Part shown: positions 1-5,428 of the stretch, piece after piece
How the letters are laid out: every line of letters begins with the position of its first letter
Position numbering within the stretch: the first letter of the stretch is position 1
Assembly (NCBI GenBank): GCA_029934775.1
Contig: JAOZLO010000105.1
Span: 1 to 6,852 of the forward strand
Direction of reading: 5' to 3'
DNA: 6,852 bases
Source of the DNA: Desulfocapsaceae bacterium
GTDB taxonomy: Bacteria > Desulfobacterota > Desulfobulbia > Desulfobulbales > Desulfocapsaceae
Translations under genes and position numbers: made by a program
The notes under the pieces: model-generated
The model's database searches: none
What the model saw: the letters and a program-made list of their open reading frames with translations, nothing else
What the model was told of the DNA's origin: nothing

Positions 1-28
1 CTGCTCTGTCAATTGGATTGAGCACGAA

Positions 29-1564
29 TTACGAATAGTCGTGTGGTATCAGTCCATGTTTATTTATCCTGTATTGAAGGGTTGACTTAGGTACCCCAAG
101 TAAATGTGCAGCACCTTTTATGCCTCCGACAATTCCCCTGCTTTTTGTGAGTGCTCTTTTTATACACAATTTTTCCGATTCGGCTAAAGTTGCTAGATCG
201 TCACTTGGGGTTTTAGATTGATGCTGGGAAGTGCTAACAAGGTTTTGTATATCTGATAGTGAAATGATTTCGCCTGGTTTGAGGATGACAAATCGCCTTA
301 CCAGATTTTTCAATTCGCGGACATTACCAGGCCAGTGATAGGAGGTGAGAAATTGAAGAACATTTTCCTTATATTTCGGTGCTGGTCGGTTGATTGCAAT
401 GGATTCAAGTTGGTTCATCTCTTTAATCAAGTAGGAAATGTCTTCGGGGCGCTCTCTTAAAGGGGGTACCCGAATCTGTAGCATGTTCAGCCGGTAATAG
501 AGGTCCTGTCTGAATTTCCCCTGTTCGATTAAGGTTGACAAGTTTCTGTTGGTAGCCACGATTAACCTGAAATCGGTTTTGATGACCTTGTTGTCACCTA
601 CACGCTCAAATCGGTGCTCCTGGAGTACTTGAAGGAGTTTTGCCTGCAGATTTGCAGGTAATTCAGCTATCTCATCAAGAAAAATGATACCTTTGTCAGC
701 CATTTCAAAACGGCCAGTTCTGTTAGTGTCTGCGCCAGTGAAAGCGCCTTTGACGTGGCCGAAAAGCTCACTTTCAAAAAGGGAAGCCGAGAGGGCTGGG
801 CAGTTAACTTTGACAAAGAGATTGTTCTTTCTGGGGCTTATTGAGTGTATGAAGCGGGCGATATAGTCTTTTCCCGTACCTGTTTCCCCTGTGAGGAGGA
901 GCGGCGCATCAATTTCAGCCACGCTCTGAGCGAGTTTCATCAAGTCTATCATTGCCGGGGAAGTGTAAAGAAAACTGTTCGGATTGTAGTCATTTGAGGT
1001 GGTCAGAAGGTACCGCTTATCTCGCTCAAGATTCTGTTTTTCCTCAATTAGTTGGGAGAAGGTGACCATGTTGCCAACGGCAATGGCGACCTGGTTTGCA
1101 ACGTCGGTTAAGATCTCGCTCAATTCTTTAAATTCACCCGGCTTTTTTTTGAACGACATATGCATGGTGCCCAAAATCTGGTTTCTCACAATTAACGGGA
1201 AGGCCATGGTCGAAGTCAGGTTGGCATTGATCATCGCAATAATCGAATCCTGGTCCTTATATTTTGACAGGTCTTTTATAATTATCGGTTGTTCTGCCTG
1301 GATCACCATGCGAGCCACTGAACTACTGTCAAGTGGGCGGACATTTTTTTCAAACCCCTCAGGCTGAATACCGTCGGCCAATGTGAAATGGGAAAGTGAT
1401 TGAGTTTCCTTATCATAGATGAATATACTCAATCTGTCGTAGTCAAAATGGTTTTTCAGTTCTGTAGAAAGAGCTTTAAAGAAATCGTTGGGAGAAACGT
1501 TAGTGATTACTGCATTGTTAATATCCAAAAGGATTTTATATCGAGTACTTAAGTTCCAACCCAT
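29..1564 (-). CDS. Sigma-54-dependent transcriptional activator, GAF-AAA+-HTH (FhlA/NifA-like architecture)
   Basis: Bacterial enhancer-binding protein that uses ATP hydrolysis to remodel sigma-54 RNA polymerase into open complex. Numbered from the chosen start (511 aa), it has an N-terminal GAF-type sensory domain (about 20-165) and a short coiled linker. The AAA+ domain follows, with Walker A GETGTGKD (226-233), the sigma-54-contacting GAFTGA loop (273-278), Walker B IIFLDEI (293-299), sensor I near VATNRN (about 335) and the WPGNVREL segment (411-418). A Fis-type helix-turn-helix lies at about 480-505 (GAAHLLGVPKSTLQYRI). All residues needed for an active enhancer-binding protein are present. 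An upstream ATG at 1612 would add 16 residues but has no ribosome site. The ATG at 1562-1564 has GGAGGG just upstream and starts at the conserved-looking NLSTRYKILLDI, so I prefer it. There is no receiver domain, so a small ligand or redox cue sensed by GAF is more likely than phosphorylation. It is divergent from the succinate dehydrogenase-bc operon, whose promoter is sigma-54 type, so it is probably that operon's activator. The ligand is unknown. Confidence 0.93.
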   Translation of the reverse strand: MGWNLSTRYKILLDINNAVITNVSPNDFFKALSTELKNHFDYDRLSIFIYDKETQSLSHFTLADGIQPEGFEKNVRPLDSSSVARMVIQAEQPIIIKDLSKYKDQDSIIAMINANLTSTMAFPLIVRNQILGTMHMSFKKKPGEFKELSEILTDVANQVAIAVGNMVTFSQLIEEKQNLERDKRYLLTTSNDYNPNSFLYTSPAMIDLMKLAQSVAEIDAPLLLTGETGTGKDYIARFIHSISPRKNNLFVKVNCPALSASLFESELFGHVKGAFTGADTNRTGRFEMADKGIIFLDEIAELPANLQAKLLQVLQEHRFERVGDNKVIKTDFRLIVATNRNLSTLIEQGKFRQDLYYRLNMLQIRVPPLRERPEDISYLIKEMNQLESIAINRPAPKYKENVLQFLTSYHWPGNVRELKNLVRRFVILKPGEIISLSDIQNLVSTSQHQSKTPSDDLATLAESEKLCIKRALTKSRGIVGGIKGAAHLLGVPKSTLQYRINKHGLIPHDYS

Positions 1565-1568
1565 GATG

Positions 1569-1574
1569 CCCTCC
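1569..1574 (-). promoter_or_regulatory. Ribosome binding site of the sigma-54 activator (decides its start)
   Basis: The minus strand reads GGAGGG, then four bases, then ATG at 1564-1562. The alternative ATG at 1612 is preceded by an A/T-rich stretch with no purine-rich Shine-Dalgarno match. This favours the shorter 511-residue product. Confidence 0.65.
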
Positions 1575-1667
1575 GGCAAGTTGCTAAAGTATGTTTTTGT
1601 GACCTTGACCATTTACAGCGTATCTGATTTTTGCATCAAGTCCTAAAAAGTACCACAAAAGCCGGAA

Positions 1668-1698
1668 GAGACAAGCCTAAAATTGGTCTTGTAATCTC
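1668..1698. promoter_or_regulatory. Candidate upstream activator site (imperfect dyad)
   Basis: GAGACAAGCC on the left and GGTCTTGTAATCTC on the right form an interrupted dyad (ACAAG/CTTGT core, CC/GG inside, GAGA/TCTC outside). It is centred near 1683, about 135 bases upstream of the predicted start of transcription. That is a normal distance for an enhancer bound by a sigma-54 activator. A direct repeat AGTACCA flanks it at 1649-1655 and 1703-1709, 54 bases apart, close to five helical turns. No known consensus was recognised, so the assignment is inference. Confidence 0.35.
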
Positions 1699-1753
1699 GT
1701 GGAGTACCATATTTGGGCTTGGAGGATTGTTTGATTAAATAGTAAATGAAAAT

Positions 1754-1768
1754 ATTATACGTGATAAT
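1754..1768. promoter_or_regulatory. A/T-rich dyad in the divergent intergenic region; possible operator or activator promoter
   Basis: ATTAT and ATAAT flank a five-base centre (ACGTG), giving a near-perfect 15-base dyad. On the minus strand the left half reads TATAAT, a perfect -10 hexamer, about 190 bases upstream of the activator gene. No convincing -35 hexamer lies at the right spacing. It could be a protein-binding site, part of the activator's own promoter, or chance in an A/T-rich stretch. Confidence 0.3.
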
Positions 1769-1793
1769 AGGTAGATACGTTTAATATCCTTTG

Positions 1794-1809
1794 TGGCATA
1801 GATGTTGCT
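1794..1809 (+). promoter_or_regulatory. Sigma-54 (-24/-12) promoter of the sdh-bc operon
   Basis: The sequence TGGCAT-AGATG-TTGCT matches the sigma-54 consensus TGGCAC-N5-TTGCW with the invariant GG (1795-1796) and GC (1807-1808) at exact spacing. The only change in the fixed positions is C to T at the last base of the -24 block. Placing the GC at -13/-12 puts the start of transcription near 1820. That leaves a 30-base leader before the ATG at 1850. A sigma-54 activator is encoded divergently next to it, which supports the call. Confidence 0.82.
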
Positions 1810-1838
1810 GTCTGTAAGTAAGAAACAATTCAATAAAC

Positions 1839-1846
1839 AGGGTGGA
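1839..1846 (+). promoter_or_regulatory. Ribosome binding site of sdhA (decides its start)
   Basis: AGGGTGGA lies just upstream of the ATG at 1850. The in-frame ATG at 1802 has no such site and lies inside the sigma-54 promoter, upstream of the predicted transcript start. Confidence 0.7.
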
Positions 1847-1849
1847 ATT

Positions 1850-3574
1850 ATGACTCAGGAAAAATTCAGGACAGATATCTTAATTATCGGTATGGGCGCG
1901 GCTGGTCAGCTGGCGGCATTGTATGCCTACGACGCCAACCCAGATTTGAAAATCACTATCGTAACCAAAGCTTTGAAAGGTAAAGGTGGTTGCAGTCGTA
2001 TGGTACAGGGTGGATTGAATGTCGTGCTCAACGATGCCGATTCCCATGATAAACATCTCATGGATACTCTCAAAGGTGGCCAGTATGTCAATGACCAGGA
2101 TCTAGCTAGAACACTCGTCGAACAGGCGACCCCGACGATCAAAGAGATGGAGACCCGGTTTGGTTGCTTCTTTGATCGTAACCCGGATGGAACCATCCAT
2201 CAAAAACCGTTTGCTGGACAATCCTTTGACCGCACAGTGCATAAGGGAGATCTTACCGGTATTGAGATGATCAGCCGTACCACAGAGCAGGTTATGAAAA
2301 GAGATATTAGGGTGTTGGAAGAATGTCGAGCGGTTGATTTGCTGACTGATGCATCCGGTAAGGAGGTTACTGGAGCTCTGTTGCTTGACATCAAGCGAGG
2401 AGAGTTTATCGCTGCCGAAGCATCAGCGACACTTGTTGCCACGGGCGGCGGTCCCACCCAGTATTCATTCCATGCCCCAGGTCCGGAAAAATCAGTTGAT
2501 GGTCTCGGAATGCTCTATAGGGCTGGCGTACTCTTGCGTGATATGGAGATGATTCAGTTTCACCCTACCGGGTTGATTATTCCAGGAAGTGTTGTTGCCG
2601 GTTCCCTTCTTGAGGAAGGGTTGCGTGGTGCCGGGGCTCATCTCTACAATGGAGATAATGAGAGGTACATGCTCAAGTATGATGCCGCAGAGGAAAGAGC
2701 AACCCGCGATGTTGTCAGCCGATCGGCGTTCCTTGAAATGCTGGCAGGTCGCGAATGTAAGGAAGGTGGAGTTCAGATCGATGCCGCCCATATGGGCGCT
2801 GATTTTGTACTCACAAACTTCCCGGGTATGGCAGCCCGTTGTGCCCAGTTTGGCTATGATCTTGCCCGCGAACGTGTGCCCATATCTCCGACGGCCCACT
2901 TTGTAATGGGTGGGGCACACATTGACATTGATTGTCACGCTTCCCTGGATCGTTTATTTGTTGCCGGTGAGGATGTTGGTGGTGTTCATGGTGGTAACCG
3001 GCTAGGCGGAAACGGTATCTGTGAGTCTGTAGTTTATGGCCGACAGGCAGGTAAATCCTTAGCAAAATTTATGGCGAGTGACACCAGCACACCATCAGAA
3101 ACAAAAACAGGCATGATTGACGAATTGATTAAAAAATATAAGGAGCCGTTAGATCGGCCGAAAGCCGGGGATGTGTTTAAGCTGCGTAAACAACTGCAGG
3201 ATTGCAACTGGACTAATGTAGGGGTCGTCCGAAACGGTAAGGATATGGAGAAAGCCGTCAGCGAGATTGCAGCCATTCGCGCCGAGGGTGTCAAGATCAA
3301 TGTCACGGGGAAAAAACCGTATAACATGGTGTGGAACACCTATATCGATTTTATGAATATGCTCGATGTTTCTGACTTAGTTGTATCCACCGCCTTAAAC
3401 CGCAACGAATCTCGGGCCTCACACTATCGTAGCGATTTCCCTAAACAGGATGACGATAACGGGCTTTTTAACAATTTCGTGATACGAGGGGACAACGGTC
3501 TGCTGGAACTGCATACCAAACCAGTCGACTTCAAATACAAATCGGCTGAAGAGTGCAGGGCACATAAGAAATAA
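1850..3574 (+). CDS. sdhA: Succinate dehydrogenase / fumarate reductase flavoprotein subunit
   Basis: Catalytic subunit of complex II, interconverting succinate and fumarate at FAD on the cytoplasmic face and passing electrons to the SdhB iron-sulfur chain. Product 574 aa, a normal family length. In this numbering the dinucleotide-binding motif GMGAAG is at 14-19. Substrate-site residues are present: H238 in FHPTG, R286 in TRDVVSR (the family's catalytic Arg), H350 in AHFVMGG, and R384 in GGNRLGGNG. The C-terminal helical domain is complete. There is no Tat or Sec signal, so it is cytoplasmic. Oddity: the family's covalent-FAD histidine (SHT..AxGG) is replaced by Cys48 in GGCSRMVQGG. FAD is therefore probably bound non-covalently, as in L-aspartate oxidase (NadB). 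The neighbouring SdhD- and SdhB-type genes exclude NadB itself. In E. coli FrdA, replacing this His is reported to abolish succinate oxidation but keep fumarate reduction, so a reductase role is possible. First gene of the operon; it could equally be named frdA. Confidence 0.93.
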   Translation: MTQEKFRTDILIIGMGAAGQLAALYAYDANPDLKITIVTKALKGKGGCSRMVQGGLNVVLNDADSHDKHLMDTLKGGQYVNDQDLARTLVEQATPTIKEMETRFGCFFDRNPDGTIHQKPFAGQSFDRTVHKGDLTGIEMISRTTEQVMKRDIRVLEECRAVDLLTDASGKEVTGALLLDIKRGEFIAAEASATLVATGGGPTQYSFHAPGPEKSVDGLGMLYRAGVLLRDMEMIQFHPTGLIIPGSVVAGSLLEEGLRGAGAHLYNGDNERYMLKYDAAEERATRDVVSRSAFLEMLAGRECKEGGVQIDAAHMGADFVLTNFPGMAARCAQFGYDLARERVPISPTAHFVMGGAHIDIDCHASLDRLFVAGEDVGGVHGGNRLGGNGICESVVYGRQAGKSLAKFMASDTSTPSETKTGMIDELIKKYKEPLDRPKAGDVFKLRKQLQDCNWTNVGVVRNGKDMEKAVSEIAAIRAEGVKINVTGKKPYNMVWNTYIDFMNMLDVSDLVVSTALNRNESRASHYRSDFPKQDDDNGLFNNFVIRGDNGLLELHTKPVDFKYKSAEECRAHKK

Positions 3575-3607
3575 ACTGAATGTATAAATAACCATTAAAA
3601 TAGAACT

Positions 3608-3613
3608 GAGGGA
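3608..3613 (+). promoter_or_regulatory. Ribosome binding site of the membrane anchor gene
   Basis: GAGGGA lies six bases before the ATG at 3620. The 45-base gap after the sdhA stop holds no terminator-like hairpin, so co-transcription is expected. Confidence 0.6.
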
Positions 3614-3619
3614 CATAGC

Positions 3620-3958
3620 ATGGAACAAAAAAACACCATCAACTACCGGAAACCGCTGCAGTGGGGAGAGCACGATCCTAACAGACATAAAAACATGTTT
3701 GTCGGAATGTGGGCCTGGATGTGGCAGCGTATAACCGCTATCGCAATTGTTTTTCTCCTTCCCTTGCATCTTACTCTTACCTATAAGCCCTGGCTTCAGT
3801 TCTTACTGTTGCTGGCCGTAACATTTCATGCAACCCTTGGTCTTCGCGTGATTTTACTGGATTTCAACCTGGTCAACATCAAATACCAAAAGGCCTTGAT
3901 CTGGGGGCTTACCGGCCTTGGACTGTTGGTATTCTCACTGGTATGGGCTGCGATCTAA
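3620..3958 (+). CDS. sdhD: Succinate dehydrogenase SdhD-type cytochrome b membrane anchor
   Basis: Small integral membrane protein (112 aa) anchoring the SdhAB module, probably contributing to the quinone site and one haem b ligand. Three hydrophobic segments are visible: about 33-54, 57-80 and 92-111. The segment WQRITAIAI (35-43) matches the QRxTA motif that opens helix 1 of SdhD proteins. H70 in FHATLGLRVILLDF (69-82) sits where SdhD proteins have their haem-ligand His, with the following Gly and the Asp of the DY/DF pair (D81-F82) in place. A basic, hydrophilic N terminus of about 30 residues would face the cytoplasm and SdhB. Oddity: complex II anchors are normally two three-helix proteins or one five-helix protein, yet this is the only anchor gene here. 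Its partner is either encoded elsewhere, absent (homodimer), or replaced by the membrane parts of the bc genes downstream. Family call is firm; C versus D naming rests on motifs only. Confidence 0.85.
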   Translation: MEQKNTINYRKPLQWGEHDPNRHKNMFVGMWAWMWQRITAIAIVFLLPLHLTLTYKPWLQFLLLLAVTFHATLGLRVILLDFNLVNIKYQKALIWGLTGLGLLVFSLVWAAI

Positions 3959-3967
3959 TAACACAAA

Positions 3968-3975
3968 GAATAAAG
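3968..3975. repeat. Left copy of 8-bp target site duplication (GAATAAAG)
   Basis: GAATAAAG directly abuts the left end of the 158-bp inserted element and is repeated exactly at its right end. Eight bases is the duplication length known for the IS66 family. Confidence 0.85.
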
Positions 3976-4133
3976 GTAACTACTCATGGGGGAAGTATCC
4001 GAACTTCGCTAACCTCCGTACTTGTAACTGTTTACAGGGTGCCGTAGATTTTTGCAGGCAAGCCGGTACCGCGTATAAATCATACGTAAGCCGGCGTGAC
4101 CGCGGAAAGATGCGGTGCCCTGTGAGCAGTTAC
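3976..4133. mobile_element. 158-bp MITE-like element with IS66-type ends
   Basis: Non-autonomous element in the gap between the anchor gene and the SdhB-Rieske gene. Its ends are GTAACTACTCA (3976-3986) and the inverted TGAGCAGTTAC (4123-4133), pairing at 10 of 11 positions. A perfect 8-bp direct repeat lies immediately outside. IS66-family elements typically begin with GTAA and make 8-bp duplications, so a deletion derivative mobilised in trans by an IS66 transposase is the best fit. It encodes no transposase. The reading frame that crosses it uses unusual codons and has no ribosome site, so I do not call a gene. Removing the element and one repeat copy would restore a short, ordinary intergenic gap, so no gene was destroyed. 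Transcribed with the operon, it would form a long hairpin between the sdhD and sdhB-Rieske cistrons. The IS66 link rests on end sequence and duplication length only. Confidence 0.8.
4024..4133. repeat. Internal inverted repeat of the MITE (long stem with nested hairpins)
   Basis: Positions 4024-4044 (beginning GTAACTGTTTACAGGG) are an extra internal copy of the element's end. They are inverse to 4113-4133, with 17 of 21 bases identical. All four differences are C/T or A/G changes that become G-U pairs in RNA, so the transcript could form a 21-pair stem. Inside it, CGTAT-AAATC-ATACG makes a perfect small hairpin (about 4072-4086), flanked by GCCGG/CCGGC. An alternative stem ACCGC/GCGGT (4099-4116) would compete with the long one. 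Confidence 0.7.
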
Positions 4134-4141
4134 GAATAAAG
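4134..4141. repeat. Right copy of 8-bp target site duplication (GAATAAAG)
   Basis: Exact repeat of 3968-3975, directly after the right inverted repeat of the element. Confidence 0.85.
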
Positions 4142-4150
4142 TTATAAGTA

Positions 4151-4157
4151 AAGGAGA
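4151..4157 (+). promoter_or_regulatory. Ribosome binding site of the SdhB-Rieske gene
   Basis: AAGGAGA lies six bases before the ATG at 4164. It lies outside the mobile element, so the insertion left the translation signal of this gene intact. Confidence 0.75.
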
Positions 4158-4163
4158 CATCTC

Positions 4164-5426
4164 ATGTCAGCTGGACAAGGGAATACCCGCAAAATCAGTA
4201 TATATCGATATGATCCGACCGAGGGTGGAGACGGACATTTTGATAAATACGATTTATATATAGAAGATGAAACTAATACCACAATTCTGGATGTTCTGAT
4301 ACGTATCCAGAGAGAGCAGGATTCCACCCTGGCGTTCCGTTATGCCTGCCGAGTAAATATGTGTGGTTCGTGTGGTATGGTGATTAATGGTCGTGAAGGA
4401 CTGGCCTGTAAGACCAATGTTTCAGATTTTCCTGGAAAAGAGAAAATCACCATCAGGCCGCTAAATCATTTCCCAGTGGTGAAGGATCTCGTTGTTGATA
4501 TGGGGCCTTTCTTCGAGAAGTATGAAGACTGCCTGCCTTTTTTCGAACCGAAGGAAGATAGAGAAGAACCATACGTCATCAGACCGGATTCTGTTGAGCG
4601 TACTGCAATAGGTCTGGCCACTGAATGTATTGCATGCGGTTGTTGTGTTTCAAGTTGTACCATGGTGAATTACCACGATGGGTATGCTGGACCGGCACCA
4701 CTTAATCGTGCATTCACCTTACTTATGGACAGCCGGGATGCCCTGTATGACCAGCGTTTGGATCGTGTCATGCAGTCCTGCTACAACTGCCGTACAGAGT
4801 TCAACTGTACTGAAGTTTGTCCCAAAGAGATTAGCAGTACCAAATCGATCAAATACATCCAGCGGATGGCCATGAAGGATCCGTTCAAAGGTAAGACGGA
4901 AGCTTCTGAAGATGGTCAGGCTGTAAGTGAAGGCTGCAAAGGCTGCGGTAACGAAGAAACGGATAGTGGCCGCCGGAATTTTCTCACCAAGATGACCCTG
5001 GGAATTGGAGCTTTTTCAACATTGGCGGTGGGAGGAGTTTTGGCTACTTCCTTTGTTGGCCCTTCCATGAAAAAACAGAAAGCCCAGTGGGTTTCAGCAG
5101 GCAAGCTGGAAGATCTGCCCAAAGATAATGTTACCACTATCGCCTTAAATTATAAGGAACAAATTGGTTTTTATGAGCAGGACAGGGTCAAACCAGTTCT
5201 GGTCTGGCGTAAGTCCGATTCTGACAAACTCGTTGTGTATGACAGTCGTTGTACACATTTGGGTTGTCAAGTGAGATGGGATAAGCCTCGGAGTCTGTTT
5301 CTGTGTGCCTGTCATGGAGGCTCATTTGAACTGGATGGGTCCGTAAAAGCAGGTCCTCCACCGCGATCGCTCGATGAACTGGAATACAGGGTTGAGAATG
5401 GAAACCTCCTCATAGCAATGGTGTAA
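4164..5426 (+). CDS. Fusion protein: SdhB iron-sulfur subunit joined to a Rieske [2Fe-2S] protein
   Basis: One open frame of 420 aa carries two respiratory subunits. Residues 1-245 are a full SdhB/FrdB. The plant-type [2Fe-2S] ligands are C62, C67, C70 and C82. The second domain has C155-x2-C158-x2-C161-x3-C165 plus C209-x5-C215-x3-C219, assigned to the [4Fe-4S] (155, 158, 161, 219) and [3Fe-4S] (165, 209, 215) clusters. C206 is an extra Cys. A linker (about 246-268, with C258-x2-C261) leads to GRRNFLTK (269-276), a Tat-like motif, and one membrane helix (about 277-298). Residues about 305-420 are a Rieske domain: C363-T-H365-L-G-C368 and C381-A-C383-H384-G-G, with cluster ligands C363, H365, C381 and H384 and a disulfide C368-C383. 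G386 and F388 replace the Ser and Tyr that raise Rieske potential. SdhB would face the cytoplasm and Rieske the periplasm. No ribosome site for a separate Rieske start is seen near 4866-4995. The next gene starts two bases after the stop. Confidence 0.93.
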   Translation: MSAGQGNTRKISIYRYDPTEGGDGHFDKYDLYIEDETNTTILDVLIRIQREQDSTLAFRYACRVNMCGSCGMVINGREGLACKTNVSDFPGKEKITIRPLNHFPVVKDLVVDMGPFFEKYEDCLPFFEPKEDREEPYVIRPDSVERTAIGLATECIACGCCVSSCTMVNYHDGYAGPAPLNRAFTLLMDSRDALYDQRLDRVMQSCYNCRTEFNCTEVCPKEISSTKSIKYIQRMAMKDPFKGKTEASEDGQAVSEGCKGCGNEETDSGRRNFLTKMTLGIGAFSTLAVGGVLATSFVGPSMKKQKAQWVSAGKLEDLPKDNVTTIALNYKEQIGFYEQDRVKPVLVWRKSDSDKLVVYDSRCTHLGCQVRWDKPRSLFLCACHGGSFELDGSVKAGPPPRSLDELEYRVENGNLLIAMV

Positions 5427-5428
5427 AA

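Noticed and set aside
1..28. Imperfect hairpin (TGCT/AGCA with CAAT/ATTG) just downstream of the activator gene stop
   Set aside because: It carries a four-base bulge, is A/T-rich and weak, and has no following T-run visible before the window edge, so a terminator call is not supported.
1802..1849. Upstream ATG that would extend SdhA by 16 residues
   Set aside because: It overlaps the -24/-12 promoter, lies before the predicted transcript start, has no ribosome site, and the added residues are not SdhA-like. ATG at 1850 has AGGGTGGA.
2492..2938. Minus-strand open frame of 148 codons within sdhA
   Set aside because: Antisense shadow of a strongly conserved coding region; no domain, start signal or promoter seen.
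3986..4012. Eight-codon mini-ORF preceded by AAAGG
   Set aside because: It is formed by the left end of the element, is too short to judge, and has no sign of a leader-peptide function.
3976..4133. Riboswitch or group II intron remnant between sdhD and sdhB-Rieske
   Set aside because: The structured fold first suggested this, but no riboswitch core or intron domain V was recognised. The flanking exact 8-bp repeats and inverted ends explain it better as a transposed element.
3918..4139. Open frame of 73 codons crossing the end of the anchor gene and the mobile element
   Set aside because: It starts inside sdhD in another frame, has no ribosome site, and most of it is inverted-repeat sequence of the MITE; no recognisable domain.
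4866..5000. Separate start for the Rieske protein inside the fusion gene (ATGs at 4866, 4872 and 4992)
   Set aside because: No Shine-Dalgarno sequence precedes these ATGs and there is no stop codon separating the halves. A minor internal product cannot be excluded.
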